NCBI GenBank assembly: GCA_003265685.1
Contig: QJOU01000044.1
Span: forward strand, 1 to 64,000
From: Piscinibacter caeni
Lineage (GTDB): Bacteria > Pseudomonadota > Gammaproteobacteria > Burkholderiales > Burkholderiaceae_C
Direction of reading: 5' to 3'
Length of the DNA stretch: 64,000 nucleotides
This document shows, piece by piece, positions 34,936-44,259 of the stretch; position 1 is the first letter of the stretch; each line of letters begins with the position of its first letter. The notes under the pieces were generated by a model that saw only the letters and a list, made by a program, of their open reading frames with translations, did not search any database and was not told the DNA's origin. The position numbers were made by a program, and so were the translations under genes.

Positions 34936-35640
34936 ATGAAGAAGTCCCTGCTGCGTTCATCGCTGCTGCTGGCGGCTGTCGCCGGGCCGGCCTTTGCCCA
35001 GGCCGACACGCCGCCGCCGCAGGGCGTGGTGGCGCTGTCCGCGAGCGCCAGTGTCGAGGTGACGAAGGACTTGCTCAATGTCACGTTCTCGACGACACGG
35101 GAAGGGGCCGATGCGGCCACCGTGCAGTCGCAGCTGAAGCAGGCGCTGGACGCGGCACTCGCCGAGGCGAAGAAGGTCGCCAAGCCGGGCCAGCTCGAGG
35201 TGCAGACGGGCAACTTCTCGCTTTACCCGCGCTACTCGCCCAAGGGAGGCATCAACGGCTGGCAGGGCAACGCCGAGCTGATCGTCGAGGGGCGCGACAT
35301 GCCGGCCATCGGCGCGCTCACCGGCCGGATCACCACGCTCACGATCGCGCGGGTCGGCTACGGCCTGTCGCGCGAACTGCGCGAGAAGGTCGAGGGCGAC
35401 GTCGCCGCCCAGGCGATCGCGCGCTTCCGCGCCAAGGCGGCGGATTACACCAAGCAGTTCGGCTACGGCAGCTACACCGTGCGCGAGGTCAACGTGAACG
35501 CCGATTCGCCGATGATGGTGGCCGCGGCGCCGATGCTGCGCGCCAAGGCGATGTCGGCGCCGTCGGACGAATCCTTGCCCGTGGAAGCGGGCAAGGGCAC
35601 GGTGACCGTGAACGTCAATGGCACCGTGCAGATGAAGTGA
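34936..35640 (+). CDS. Periplasmic SIMPL-domain protein (DUF541)
   Basis: A 234-residue exported protein. A signal peptide (about 1-22, ending 'AGPAFAQ') precedes a SIMPL/DUF541 domain, beginning 'GVVALSASASVEVTKDLL' and continuing through 'AELIVEGRDMPAIGALTGRI' and 'AARFRAKA'-like helices to the C-terminus. Relatives include the oxidative-stress protein of E. coli (YggE) and the Brucella antigen BP26, which form ring-like assemblies; a precise function is not settled. The start is the ATG at 34936, where the signal peptide begins. Divergent from ompR over 174 bp containing the TGTTACAA boxes, so envelope-stress control by that system is plausible. Confidence 0.85.
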   Translation: MKKSLLRSSLLLAAVAGPAFAQADTPPPQGVVALSASASVEVTKDLLNVTFSTTREGADAATVQSQLKQALDAALAEAKKVAKPGQLEVQTGNFSLYPRYSPKGGINGWQGNAELIVEGRDMPAIGALTGRITTLTIARVGYGLSRELREKVEGDVAAQAIARFRAKAADYTKQFGYGSYTVREVNVNADSPMMVAAAPMLRAKAMSAPSDESLPVEAGKGTVTVNVNGTVQMK

Positions 35641-35727
35641 CGGCCCCACGTCCGATGTGACCATCGGCCGGTCCCCCGAGTGGACGCGGGCCGGCTTGGG
35701 AGCGGCCCGGCGCTCGGCCCGCCCGGC

Positions 35728-36510
35728 TCACTGGGCCGTCCAGCCCCCATCGACGGCCCAGGCCACGCCCTTGATGTTGTCGCCCGCAGCCGAGCACAGG
35801 AACACGGCGAGTTCGCCCAGCTGCTGCGGCGTGGTGAACTGCAGCGAGGGCTGCTTCTCGCCCAGCAGCTGGCGCTTGGCTTCCTCGACGGGCAGCTTGC
35901 CGGCGGCGGCGCGCGCGTCGATCTGCTTCTGCACCAGCGGCGTCAGCACCCAGCCGGGGCAGATCGCGTTGACCGTGACGCCGGTGGTCGCGGTCTCCAG
36001 CGCGGTGGCCTTGGTCAGGCCCACGATGCCGTGCTTGGCCGCCACGTAGGCCGACTTCTGCGCCGAGGCGACCAGTCCGTGCGCCGAGGCGATGTTGATC
36101 ACGCGGCCCCAGTTCTTCGCCCGCATCGTGGGAATCGCCAGGCGCATGGTGTGGAAGGCCGAGCTGAGGTTGATCGCGATGATCGCGTCCCACTTCTCGA
36201 CCGGGAAGTCCTCGACGTTGGCCACGTGCTGGATGCCGGCGTTGTTGACCAGGATGTCGACGCCGCCGAACTCGCTCGCCGCGTAGGCCATCATGGCCTC
36301 GATCTCGGCGGGCTTGCTCATGTCCGCGCCGTGGTAACCGACGCGGATGCCGTGCGCCTTGCCGGCCGCGGCCACCTGGGCCTTCGGGCCCTCGGCATCA
36401 CCGAAACCGTTGAGCACGACGTTGGCGCCCTGCGCGGCCAGGCACTCGGCGACGCCGAGGCCGATGCCGCTGGTCGAGCCGGTGACGAGGGCGGTCTTTC
36501 CTTTGAGCAT
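35728..36510 (-). CDS. 3-hydroxybutyrate dehydrogenase
   Basis: A 260-residue SDR that oxidises D-3-hydroxybutyrate to acetoacetate, used when polyhydroxybutyrate is broken down. It has 'TGSTSGIGLGVAECL' for NAD binding, 'LVNNAGIQHVANVEDFP' where the QHVA stretch is typical of this enzyme, the catalytic serine in 'NIASAHGLVASAQKSAYVAAKHG' followed by the tyrosine-lysine pair, and 'ICPGWVLTPLVQKQI', also characteristic. The start is preceded by GGAG. It is divergent from an alpha/beta hydrolase gene over 56 bp. PhaR, encoded about 5 kb to the right, fits the same storage-polymer metabolism. Confidence 0.92.
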   Translation of the reverse strand: MLKGKTALVTGSTSGIGLGVAECLAAQGANVVLNGFGDAEGPKAQVAAAGKAHGIRVGYHGADMSKPAEIEAMMAYAASEFGGVDILVNNAGIQHVANVEDFPVEKWDAIIAINLSSAFHTMRLAIPTMRAKNWGRVINIASAHGLVASAQKSAYVAAKHGIVGLTKATALETATTGVTVNAICPGWVLTPLVQKQIDARAAAGKLPVEEAKRQLLGEKQPSLQFTTPQQLGELAVFLCSAAGDNIKGVAWAVDGGWTAQ

Positions 36511-36566
36511 GAGCTTCTCCGATGGGTGTTGCTACAGTCGATTATCGAAGAGGAGCCGACTGCGCC

Positions 36567-37445
36567 ATGACCGCCCCCGCCGCCGAACCCCGCCTGGCCC
36601 ACGTGCAGTGCCTGGACGCCCGCGGCCTGCACCGCATGGCCTACTGGGAATGGGGCGCGCGCGACAACCCGCGCGTGCTGCTGTGCGTGCATGGCCTGGC
36701 GCGCCAGGGACGCGACTTCGACGTGCTGGCGCGTGCCCTGAGTGCCGAGTACCGCGTGGTCTGCCCGGACGTGGTCGGGCGCGGCCGGTCCGATTGGCTG
36801 GCCGACCCGGCCGGCTACGTGATCCCGACCTACGTGGCCGACATGGTGACGCTGATCGCGCGGCTCGACGTGGCCGAGCTGCACTGGGTCGGCACCTCGA
36901 TGGGCGGGCTGATCGGCATCGGCCTGGCATCGTTGAAGGGCTCGCCGGTCACCCGGCTCGTGGTCAACGACGTCGGCCCGACGATCCGCGCGGAGGCGTT
37001 GCAGCGCATCGGCGGCTACCTCGGCCAGCCGCTGCGCTGGGCCAGCGTCGACGAGGCGACCGACTACCTGGTCGGCATCTCCGCGCCGTTCGGGCCGCAC
37101 ACCCGCGAGCAGTGGCTGGCGCTGTCGCGGCCCATGCTGCGCCCCGACGGCGACGGCTACAGGCTGCACTACGACCCGGCCATCGCCTTGCCCTTCCGTG
37201 CCGTCACGCCCGAGATGGCGGCGGCCGGCGAAGCGCTCCTGTGGCAGTCCTGGGACGCGATCGCCTGCCCGACGCTGCTGCTGCGCGGCGCGCAGAGCGA
37301 CCTGCTGGCGCAAGAGACGGCGATCGCGATGACGCAGCGCGGGCCGCGCGCCCGGCTGCACGAGTTCGAGGGTGTCGGCCATGCGCCGATGTTCCGGCAG
37401 CCCGATCAGGTCGAGGTGGTGCGGGAGTTCCTGCTCGGGCCATGA
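36567..37445 (+). CDS. Alpha/beta-fold hydrolase
   Basis: A 292-residue esterase-like protein. The oxyanion region 'LLCVHGLARQGRDFDVL', the nucleophile elbow G-T-S111-M-G-G, a likely acid in 'LLLRGAQSDLL' and the catalytic histidine in 'FEGVGHAPMF' make the triad complete. The substrate is unknown; the divergent 3-hydroxybutyrate dehydrogenase makes a hydroxybutyrate oligomer or ester a possibility, but no family feature demands it. The stop overlaps the relA start (ATGA), so relA is translationally coupled to this gene. Confidence 0.88.
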   Translation: MTAPAAEPRLAHVQCLDARGLHRMAYWEWGARDNPRVLLCVHGLARQGRDFDVLARALSAEYRVVCPDVVGRGRSDWLADPAGYVIPTYVADMVTLIARLDVAELHWVGTSMGGLIGIGLASLKGSPVTRLVVNDVGPTIRAEALQRIGGYLGQPLRWASVDEATDYLVGISAPFGPHTREQWLALSRPMLRPDGDGYRLHYDPAIALPFRAVTPEMAAAGEALLWQSWDAIACPTLLLRGAQSDLLAQETAIAMTQRGPRARLHEFEGVGHAPMFRQPDQVEVVREFLLGP

Positions 37446-39679
37446 AGACCGCGCTCGCGGACGCCCCGGTCGACGCGGCGCCCATCGTCCAGCTGGCCGA
37501 CGCGCCGGCGCAGCGCAAGCCGGGCGAGGCGGATGCCGCGCAGGTCGCGCGTGCGCGTGCCTTCGCCGAGCCGCTGCTGGCCGGCCGTGCGCTCGACACC
37601 GGCGAGGACGCGCTCGAACATGCCGACGGCGTGGCCGCGATCCTGCAGGCCATCGGCGCCTCGCCCGCGATGCAGGCGGCGGCCTACCTCGTCTACGCCG
37701 GCGACTGGCTCACCAAGCCCGAGGAGGTGGTCGAGAAGGCCTTCGGCACGTCCTACGCCAGCCTCGTCACGCACACCCGGCGCCTGGTGCAGATCCAGCG
37801 CGCCGCGCGCGAGGCCCAGGTCGGCCAGGCGCAGCGCGCCGAGCAGACCGAGCGAGTGCGCAAGATGCTGCTCGCCTTCTCGCGCGACCTGCGCGTGGTG
37901 CTGCTGCGCCTGGCCTCGCGGCTGCAGACGCTGCGCTGGTTCGCGGCCAGCAAGCAGCCCTGCCCGGGGCCGCTGGCGGCCGAGTCGATGCAGGTGTTCG
38001 CGCCGCTGGCCAACCGGCTCGGCATCTGGCAGATCAAGTGGGAGATCGAGGACCTGGCGTTCCGCTTCCTCGAGCCGGCGCAGTACCACCAGGTGGCCCG
38101 ACTGCTGGACGAAAAGCGGGTCGAGCGCGAGCAGCGTGTCGAGGCCTTCCGGCGCCAGCTCGAGGCCGACCTGGCCGCCCATGGCCTGCGCGCCGAGGTG
38201 CAGGGCCGGCCCAAGCACCTCTACAGCATCTGGAAGAAGATGCGCGGCAAGGGCCTGGACTTCGCGCGGGTGTTCGACGTGCGCGCGATGCGCGTGATCG
38301 TCGCCGACGTGCCGGCCTGCTACGCCGTGCTGGCGCGTGTGCACGAGCTGTACCAAGTGGTGCCGGGCGAGTTCGACGACTACATCGCGCGGCCCAAGCC
38401 GAACGGCTACCAGTCGCTGCACACCGTGGTGCTGGACGACGACGGACGCGCGGTCGAGGTGCAGATCCGCACGCGCGCGATGCACGAACATGCCGAGCAC
38501 GGCGTCGCGGCGCACTGGGCCTACAAGGAGGCGGGCGCCAAGGGCTACGCCGGCGTCAGCGCCGGCAGCGACTTCGATGCCCAGGTGGCCGAGGCGCGCA
38601 AGGCGGTGCTGCGCCAGCTGCTCGCCTGGGAGCGCGATTTCGTCGAGCGCGGCGCCGAGCCGGGGGTGTTCGACGACCGCATCTACGTCTTCACGCCGCA
38701 GGCCACGGTGGTGGAGCTGCCCGCCGGCGCCACGCCGATCGACTTCGCCTACGCGCTGCACACCGATCTCGGCCACCGCTGCCGCGGCGCCAAGGTCGAC
38801 GGCGCGATGGTGCCGCTGAATACCCGGCTGCTGAACGGCCAGACCGTCGAGGTCATCGCGATCAAGGAAGGCGGCCCCTCGCTCGACTGGCTCAACGGCG
38901 AACTCGGCTACCTGCAGAGCTCGCGTGCCAAGGCCAAGGTGCGGGCCTGGTTCAACGCGCTGGCGCAGCGCGACACCATCGCGCGCGGCCGCGAGGCGGT
39001 CGAGAAGCTGCTGCAGCGCGAGGGCCGCACGGCGATGAAGCTGGACGACCTCGCCGCCCAGCTCGGCTTCCGCCATGCCGACGCCTTGTTCGAGGTGGTG
39101 GGCAAGGACGAGTACTCGCTGCGCAACATCGAGAGCCTGCTGCGCCCGACCGAGCCGCCGCGCCCGCCGGACGAGGAACTCGTCGCGAAGAAGCCGCGCG
39201 GCGAAGGCGGCGGCACGCGCGGCGGCGTGCTGGTGGTGGGCGTGGAGTCGCTGCTGACCAGCCTGGCGCGCTGCTGCCGCCCGGCGCCGCCGGACCCGAT
39301 CGCCGGCTACGTGACCCGTGGCAAGGGCGTGGCGATCCACCGCGCCGACTGCAGCAACTTCCGCCAGATGGCGCAGCGTTCGGCCGAGCGCGTGATCGCG
39401 GTCGAATGGGGCACGCCGCGCGGCGAGCGCACGGCGCTGTACCCGATCGACGTGGCCGTCGAGGCGGCTGACCGCCAGGGCCTGCTGCGCGACATCTCCG
39501 AGGTGTTCGCCAAGGAGAAGATGAACGTGATCGGCGTGAAGACGCAGACGCTGAAGGATTCGCGCGGCGGCACCGCGTGGATGACCTTCACGGTCGAGGT
39601 CAGCAATGCGGCGCGCCTGGCGCAGGTGCTGGGCCAGGTGGCGCGGGTCCCGGGGGTGCGGGGTGCACGCCGCAAGTGA
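37442..39679 (+). CDS. relA: GTP pyrophosphokinase RelA (monofunctional)
   Basis: A 745-residue ribosome-associated (p)ppGpp synthetase. The N-terminal HD region (about 60-190) has lost the metal-binding HD pair: where SpoT has 'LLHDVVED' this protein reads 'AYLVYAGDWL', so hydrolase activity is not expected. The synthetase domain has 'GRPKHLYSIWKKMRGK' and 'IARPKPNGYQSLHTVV'. A TGS domain ('VYVFTPQATVVELPAGATPIDFAY'-type, near 415), a Cys-containing region 'ARCCRPAPPDPI' and a C-terminal ACT domain follow in the usual order. Translation is coupled to the upstream hydrolase. tRNA-Val follows within 35 bp. Confidence 0.93.
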   Translation: MKTALADAPVDAAPIVQLADAPAQRKPGEADAAQVARARAFAEPLLAGRALDTGEDALEHADGVAAILQAIGASPAMQAAAYLVYAGDWLTKPEEVVEKAFGTSYASLVTHTRRLVQIQRAAREAQVGQAQRAEQTERVRKMLLAFSRDLRVVLLRLASRLQTLRWFAASKQPCPGPLAAESMQVFAPLANRLGIWQIKWEIEDLAFRFLEPAQYHQVARLLDEKRVEREQRVEAFRRQLEADLAAHGLRAEVQGRPKHLYSIWKKMRGKGLDFARVFDVRAMRVIVADVPACYAVLARVHELYQVVPGEFDDYIARPKPNGYQSLHTVVLDDDGRAVEVQIRTRAMHEHAEHGVAAHWAYKEAGAKGYAGVSAGSDFDAQVAEARKAVLRQLLAWERDFVERGAEPGVFDDRIYVFTPQATVVELPAGATPIDFAYALHTDLGHRCRGAKVDGAMVPLNTRLLNGQTVEVIAIKEGGPSLDWLNGELGYLQSSRAKAKVRAWFNALAQRDTIARGREAVEKLLQREGRTAMKLDDLAAQLGFRHADALFEVVGKDEYSLRNIESLLRPTEPPRPPDEELVAKKPRGEGGGTRGGVLVVGVESLLTSLARCCRPAPPDPIAGYVTRGKGVAIHRADCSNFRQMAQRSAERVIAVEWGTPRGERTALYPIDVAVEAADRQGLLRDISEVFAKEKMNVIGVKTQTLKDSRGGTAWMTFTVEVSNAARLAQVLGQVARVPGVRGARRK

Positions 39680-39695
39680 GGCACGGGATCGCTGC

Positions 39696-39701
39696 TATAC
39701 T
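39696..39701 (+). promoter_or_regulatory. Candidate -10 element for tRNA-Val
   Basis: TATACT, five of six consensus bases, ends 11 bases before the tRNA 5' end. The -35 would overlap the relA stop and is weak, so read-through from relA may also contribute. Confidence 0.45.
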
Positions 39702-39712
39702 GCCGGGCTTCC

Positions 39713-39789
39713 AGGCGCGTAGCTCAGCTGGTTAGAGCACCACCTTGACATGGTGGGGGTCGTTGGTTCGAGTCCAATCGCGCCTACCA
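39713..39789 (+). tRNA. tRNA-Val (anticodon GAC)
   Basis: A complete 77-base cloverleaf: 7-bp acceptor stem (AGGCGCG with CGCGCCT), D arm from GCTC, anticodon stem CCACC/GGTGG around loop TTGACAT with anticodon GAC, variable loop, T arm with TTCGAGT, discriminator A and an encoded CCA. It reads GUC and GUU valine codons. An intrinsic terminator follows at 39833. Confidence 0.97.
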
Positions 39790-39832
39790 CATTCGGTAGA
39801 GAGACCCGCAGAGTCTTTGCGAGATGTTGGCA

Positions 39833-39867
39833 GAGGGCCCGGCAGCGATGCCGGGCCCTCTTGCTTT
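39833..39867 (+). terminator. Intrinsic terminator after tRNA-Val
   Basis: A perfect 12-bp stem, GAGGGCCCGGCA with TGCCGGGCCCTC, around the tetraloop GCGA, followed by TTGCTTT. It ends the tRNA (and relA) transcript before selD. Confidence 0.85.
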
Positions 39868-39891
39868 GCGAAGTGCACGGAGCCCGTCGCG

Positions 39892-40953
39892 ATGAACACC
39901 CCCGCCCAGCCCGCCGAACCGCGCCTCACCTCGCTCTCGCACGGCGGTGGCTGCGGCTGCAAGATCGCCCCGGGCGTGCTGTCGGAAATCCTGCGCGGCA
40001 GCGCCGCGCTGCCGGTGCCCGAGGAACTGCTGGTGGGCATCGAGACCTCGGACGACGCCGCCGTCTACCGGCTCAACGACGAGCAGGCGCTGGTCGCGAC
40101 GACCGACTTCTTCATGCCCATCGTCGACGACCCGTTCAACTTCGGCCGCATCGCCGCCACCAACGCGATCAGCGACGTCTACGCGATGGGCGGCCGGCCG
40201 ATCCTCGCGCTGGCGCTGGTGGGCATGCCGATCAACGTGCTGTCCACGCGCACCATCGGCCGCATCCTCGAAGGCGGCGCGTCGGTGTGCCGCGCGGCGG
40301 GCATCCCCGTCGCCGGCGGCCACACGATCGATTCCGTCGAGGCGATCTACGGCCTGGTCGCGCTCGGGCTGGTGCATCCGCAGCGCGTCAAGCGCAATGC
40401 CGACGCGCGCCCGGGCGACCGGATCGTGCTCGGCAAGCCGCTCGGCGTGGGCGTGATGTCGGCCGCGCTGAAGAAGGAGAAGCTCGACGCCGCCGGCTAC
40501 GCGCAGATGCTGGCCACGACCACCCAGCTCAACACGCCGGGGCCGGACCTGGCCGCGCTGCCGGGCGTGCACGCGCTGACCGACGTCACCGGCTTCGGCC
40601 TGGCCGGACACAGCCTCGAGCTGGCGCGCGGCGCGCGCTGCGAACTGCGCATCGACTGGCGCGCCGTGCCGCAGCTGCCGGGCGTGCACAGCCTGGCGAT
40701 GCAGGGCTTCGTCACCGGGGCCTCGGGGCGCAACTGGGCCGGCTATGGCCACGAGGTCCGGCTGCCCGATGACTTCGCGCCGGAGGACAAGGCGCTGCTG
40801 ACCGACCCGCAGACCAGCGGCGGCCTGCTCGTGTCCTGCGCACCCGACGCGGTCGATGCGGTGCTCGCGATCTTCCGCCGCCACGGCTTCGAGCAGGCCG
40901 CGGTGATCGGCGAAGTCGCAGCGGCCGACGCACCCCGCCTCGTGGTGCGCTGA
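39892..40953 (+). CDS. selD: Selenide, water dikinase (selenophosphate synthetase)
   Basis: SelD makes selenophosphate, the selenium donor for selenocysteine and 2-selenouridine in tRNA. The 353-residue protein has the active-site motif 'SHGGGCGCKIAP' with catalytic Cys C21 (not selenocysteine) and K24, the ATP-binding 'IETSDDAAVYRL' and 'TTDFFMPIVDDPFNFGRIAA', and the glycine-rich 'AGGHTIDSVE'. The start codon follows the tRNA terminator by 25 bases. No selA, selB, selC or mnmH gene is in the window, so which selenium product it serves cannot be seen. Confidence 0.95.
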   Translation: MNTPAQPAEPRLTSLSHGGGCGCKIAPGVLSEILRGSAALPVPEELLVGIETSDDAAVYRLNDEQALVATTDFFMPIVDDPFNFGRIAATNAISDVYAMGGRPILALALVGMPINVLSTRTIGRILEGGASVCRAAGIPVAGGHTIDSVEAIYGLVALGLVHPQRVKRNADARPGDRIVLGKPLGVGVMSAALKKEKLDAAGYAQMLATTTQLNTPGPDLAALPGVHALTDVTGFGLAGHSLELARGARCELRIDWRAVPQLPGVHSLAMQGFVTGASGRNWAGYGHEVRLPDDFAPEDKALLTDPQTSGGLLVSCAPDAVDAVLAIFRRHGFEQAAVIGEVAAADAPRLVVR

Positions 40954-40996
40954 GCGGCGGGGGGAAACCCCGCCAGGGTGCTCAGGCGGGGCTCAC

Positions 40997-41028
40997 TAGA
41001 ATGCCCGCTGGCCGGCCGAATGCCGGCC
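40997..41028 (+). promoter_or_regulatory. phaR promoter and leader hairpin
   Basis: TAGAAT (40997-41002) is a near-consensus -10. A 7-bp perfect hairpin, GGCCGGC-CGAAT-GCCGGCC (41010-41028), would form at the very start of the transcript, ending two bases before the AAGGAG ribosome site of phaR. It could tune initiation or message stability. Confidence 0.45.
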
Positions 41029-41044
41029 GCAAGGAGTCTTCTGA

Positions 41045-41644
41045 ATGGTTGCTTCCCGTCGTCCCGCCAAGGTCCCCACGGACGCGGCTGTCGCCGCGCC
41101 GGCGGCCGACGACGCGAACACCCGCGTGCTGAAGAAGTACCCGAACCGCCGCCTCTACGACACGCGCAACAGCAGCTACATCACCTTGGCCGATGTCAAG
41201 CAGATGGTGCTCGACGGCCAGAGCTTCGTGGTGCGCGACGCCAAGTCGGGCGAGGACCTGACGCGCAGCATCCTGCTGCAGATCATCCTCGAGGAGGAGA
41301 CCGGCGGCGTGCCGATCTTCTCGACCCAGATGCTCTCGCAGATCATCCGCTTCTACGGCCACGCGATGCAGGGCATGATGGGCTCGTACCTCGAGAAGAA
41401 CCTGCAGACCTTCACCGAGATCCAGCACCGCCTGGCCGAGCAGTCCAAGACGCTGTACGACCCGAAGGCCATGTCGCCCGAGATGTGGACGCAGTTCCTG
41501 CAGGGCCAGGCGCCGGTGGTGCAGGGGCTGATGGGCAATTACCTGGAACAGTCGAAGAACATGTTCCTGCAGATGCAGGAGCAGATGGCCAAGCAGGCCG
41601 AGACGCTGTTCCCGGGCATGGGGCCGCTGGGCACCAAGCGCTGA
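41045..41644 (+). CDS. phaR: Polyhydroxyalkanoate synthesis repressor PhaR
   Basis: PhaR binds PHB granules and represses phasin genes when free, matching phasin supply to polymer. The 199-residue protein has the N-terminal DNA-binding region '[21 protein letters not shown]' split around residue 30-50, with the polymer-binding PHB_acc motif '[21 protein letters not shown]' after it; the C-terminal half is a Gln/Met-rich amphipathic helix region. The start is preceded by AAGGAG. No phaC, phaA or phaB is in the window, although a 3-hydroxybutyrate dehydrogenase lies about 5 kb away. Confidence 0.94.
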   Translation: MVASRRPAKVPTDAAVAAPAADDANTRVLKKYPNRRLYDTRNSSYITLADVKQMVLDGQSFVVRDAKSGEDLTRSILLQIILEEETGGVPIFSTQMLSQIIRFYGHAMQGMMGSYLEKNLQTFTEIQHRLAEQSKTLYDPKAMSPEMWTQFLQGQAPVVQGLMGNYLEQSKNMFLQMQEQMAKQAETLFPGMGPLGTKR

Positions 41645-41681
41645 CGAGCCGGGGGCTTCGCTCATCGGCGAAAATCGCCGG

Positions 41682-43058
41682 ATGAGCAATCCCACCACCG
41701 GCGGCGCGCCGAAGATCGGCTTCGTCTCGCTGGGCTGCCCCAAGGCGCTGACCGATTCCGAGCTGATCCTCACGCAACTGCGCGCCGAGGGCTACGACAC
41801 TTCCAAGACCTTCGCCGGGGCCGACGTGGTGATCGTCAACACCTGCGGCTTCATCGACGACGCGGTCAAGGAAAGCCTGGACACCATCGGCGAGGCGCTG
41901 GCCGAGAACGGCAAAGTGGTGGTCACCGGCTGCCTGGGTGCCAAGGCCGGGGAGGGCGGGGCGAACCTGGTGCGGCAGATGCACCCGAGCGTGCTGGCCG
42001 TCACCGGCCCGCATGCCACGCAGGAGGTGATGGACGCGGTGCACGCCCATGTGCCCAAGCCGCACGACCCGTTCGTCGACCTGGTGCCGCCGCAGGGCGT
42101 GAAGCTCACGCCGAAACACTACGCGTATCTCAAGATCAGCGAGGGCTGCAACCACCGCTGCACCTTCTGCATCATCCCCAGCATGCGCGGCGACCTGGTC
42201 TCGCGCCCGGTCGGCGAGGTGCTGGCCGAGGCGCAGCGGCTGTTCGAATCGGGCGTGAAGGAGCTGTTGGTCATCTCGCAGGACACCAGCGCGTATGGCG
42301 TGGACGTCAAGTACCGCACCGGCTTCTGGGACGGCAAGCCGGTGAAGACGCGCATGACCGAGCTGTGCGAGCAGCTCGCCGCGCTGGCCGAGCGGCACGG
42401 CGCCTGGGTGCGGCTGCACTACGTGTACCCGTACCCGCATGTGGACGAGATCCTGCCGCTGATGGCACGCGGCGGCATCCTGCCCTACCTGGATGTGCCG
42501 TTCCAGCATTCGCACCCCGACGTGCTCAAGCGCATGAAGCGCCCGGCCAGCGGCGAGAAGAACCTCGAGCGCCTGCAGCGCTGGCGCGCGGCCTGCCCCG
42601 AGCTCGTGGTGCGCAGTACCTTCATCGCCGGCTTCCCGGGCGAGACCGAGGCCGAGTTCGAGCACCTGCTCGAGTTCATCCGCGAGGCGCAGATCGACCG
42701 CGCCGGCTGCTTCGCCTATTCGCCGGTGGCCGGCGCCGCGGCCAACGAGCTGCCGGGTATGCTGCCGGCCGAACTGCGCGAGGAGCGCCGCGCGCGCTTC
42801 ATGGCCGTGGCCGAGCAGGTGTCGGCCGACAAGCTGCGCCGGCGCGTGGGCGCGACGATGCAGGTGCTGGTCGACTCGGCGCCCGCGCTCGGCCGCCAGG
42901 GCGGGGTGGGGCGCAGCTACGCCGACGCGCCCGAGATCGACGGCCGGGTGCGCCTGCTGCCGCCGCAGAAGGCGTCGAAGACGCTGAAGGTGGGCGAGTT
43001 CACGCGTGCACAGGTGGTGGCGGCCGAAGGCCACGACCTGGTGGCCCAGCCGATCTGA
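41682..43058 (+). CDS. rimO: Ribosomal protein S12 methylthiotransferase
   Basis: RimO is a radical-SAM enzyme that adds a methylthio group to an aspartate of ribosomal protein S12. The 458-residue protein has three cysteines in the N-terminal UPF0004 domain ('[12 protein letters not shown]', 'VNTCGFID', 'TGCLGAKAG'), the radical-SAM triad C156, C160 and C163 in 'CNHRCTFC', and a C-terminal TRAM domain ('[13 protein letters not shown]' onward). The 'IPSMRGD' following the radical-SAM cluster separates RimO from the tRNA enzyme MiaB. Starts 37 bp after phaR. Confidence 0.95.
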   Translation: MSNPTTGGAPKIGFVSLGCPKALTDSELILTQLRAEGYDTSKTFAGADVVIVNTCGFIDDAVKESLDTIGEALAENGKVVVTGCLGAKAGEGGANLVRQMHPSVLAVTGPHATQEVMDAVHAHVPKPHDPFVDLVPPQGVKLTPKHYAYLKISEGCNHRCTFCIIPSMRGDLVSRPVGEVLAEAQRLFESGVKELLVISQDTSAYGVDVKYRTGFWDGKPVKTRMTELCEQLAALAERHGAWVRLHYVYPYPHVDEILPLMARGGILPYLDVPFQHSHPDVLKRMKRPASGEKNLERLQRWRAACPELVVRSTFIAGFPGETEAEFEHLLEFIREAQIDRAGCFAYSPVAGAAANELPGMLPAELREERRARFMAVAEQVSADKLRRRVGATMQVLVDSAPALGRQGGVGRSYADAPEIDGRVRLLPPQKASKTLKVGEFTRAQVVAAEGHDLVAQPI

Positions 43059-43068
43059 GCCGCGCGCC

Positions 43069-44259
43069 ATGGACGAGAACAAGCCCGATCCGGCCACCGC
43101 CCTGATCCACCACCCGTACCAGCCGCCGGCCGGCTTCGTCGCGCCGCAGGTACCGGTGCACAAGGCCTCGACGGTGATCTTTCCGAACGTCGCCGCGCTG
43201 CGCGCGCGCGACTGGAAGAGCAAGGCCGGCTACACCTACGGCCTGCACGGCACGCCGACCAGCTACGTGCTCGAGGAGCGCATCGCCACGCTCGAGGGCG
43301 GCCTGCAGTCGCAGCTGGTGCCCAGCGGGCTGGCGGCGATCGCGCTGGTCGACCTGGCCTTGCTGAAGAGCGGCGACGAGCTGCTGATCCCCGAGAACGC
43401 CTACGGCCCGAACCGCGAACTGGCGCGCCAGGAGCTGGCGCGTTTCGGCATCGTGCACCGCGTCTACGACCCGATGGACATCGCCTCCTTCGAGGCGGCG
43501 CTCGGCCCGGCCACCCGGCTGGTCTGGCTGGAGGCGCCCGGCTCGGTGACGATGGAATTCCCGGACCTGCGCACGCTCGCTGCCCTTGCGCGTGCACACG
43601 GCGCGCTGGTCGCGCTGGACAACACCTGGGGCGCGGGCATCGCCTTCGACGCCTTCGCGGCCGGTGCCGACATCGCCGTGCACGCGCTGACCAAGTACCC
43701 CTCGGGCGGCGGCGACGTGCTGATGGGCGCGGTGACCACGCGCGACGAGGCACTGCACCTGCGCCTCAAGGGCGGCCACATGCGCATGGGCTGGGGCGTC
43801 GGCGCGAACGACGTCGAGACCGTGCTGCGCTCGCTGGCCACGCTGCCGCTGCGCTACGCGGCGCAGGACGACGCGGGCCGCGCGCTGGCGCGCTGGTGGC
43901 AGGCGCAAGCCTGCATCGCGCAGGTGCTGCACCCCGCGCTGCCGGGCTCGCCCGGGCACGAGCACTGGAAGGCGCTGTGTACCCGCGCCGCCGGGCTGTT
44001 CTCGGTGGTGTTCGACGAACGCGTGCCGCACGCGCAGGCGATCGCCTTCGTCGACGCGCTGCGCCTCTTCAAGCTCGGCTACTCCTGGGCCGGTCCGGTC
44101 AGCCTGGCCGTGCCGTACGACCTGTCGCTGATGCGGCCCCGGCCGGCCTGGAAGGGCCTGCTGGTGCGCTTCTCGATCGGCCTCGAGGCGGTCGACGACC
44201 TGATCGCCGACTGCGCCCAGGCGCTGCGCGTCGCGGGTCTCGATTCAGGCCTTGCTTGA
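43069..44259 (+). CDS. metC: Cystathionine beta-lyase-like PLP enzyme
   Basis: A 396-residue enzyme of the Cys/Met-metabolism PLP family. The PLP lysine is K209 in '[13 protein letters not shown]'; '[22 protein letters not shown]' and '[13 protein letters not shown]' are typical of cystathionine beta-lyases, which release homocysteine from cystathionine for methionine synthesis. Other family members (gamma-lyases, synthases) are less likely on these motifs but not excluded. It starts 10 bp after rimO and its end overlaps the convergent smpB by 15 bp. Confidence 0.85.
   Translation: MDENKPDPATALIHHPYQPPAGFVAPQVPVHKASTVIFPNVAALRARDWKSKAGYTYGLHGTPTSYVLEERIATLEGGLQSQLVPSGLAAIALVDLALLKSGDELLIPENAYGPNRELARQELARFGIVHRVYDPMDIASFEAALGPATRLVWLEAPGSVTMEFPDLRTLAALARAHGALVALDNTWGAGIAFDAFAAGADIAVHALTKYPSGGGDVLMGAVTTRDEALHLRLKGGHMRMGWGVGANDVETVLRSLATLPLRYAAQDDAGRALARWWQAQACIAQVLHPALPGSPGHEHWKALCTRAAGLFSVVFDERVPHAQAIAFVDALRLFKLGYSWAGPVSLAVPYDLSLMRPRPAWKGLLVRFSIGLEAVDDLIADCAQALRVAGLDSGLA

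Noticed and set aside
39713-39789. tRNA-Val as an integration site
   Set aside because: No integrase, no duplicated 3' end and no change of gene content follow it; it is flanked by relA and selD with a normal terminator.
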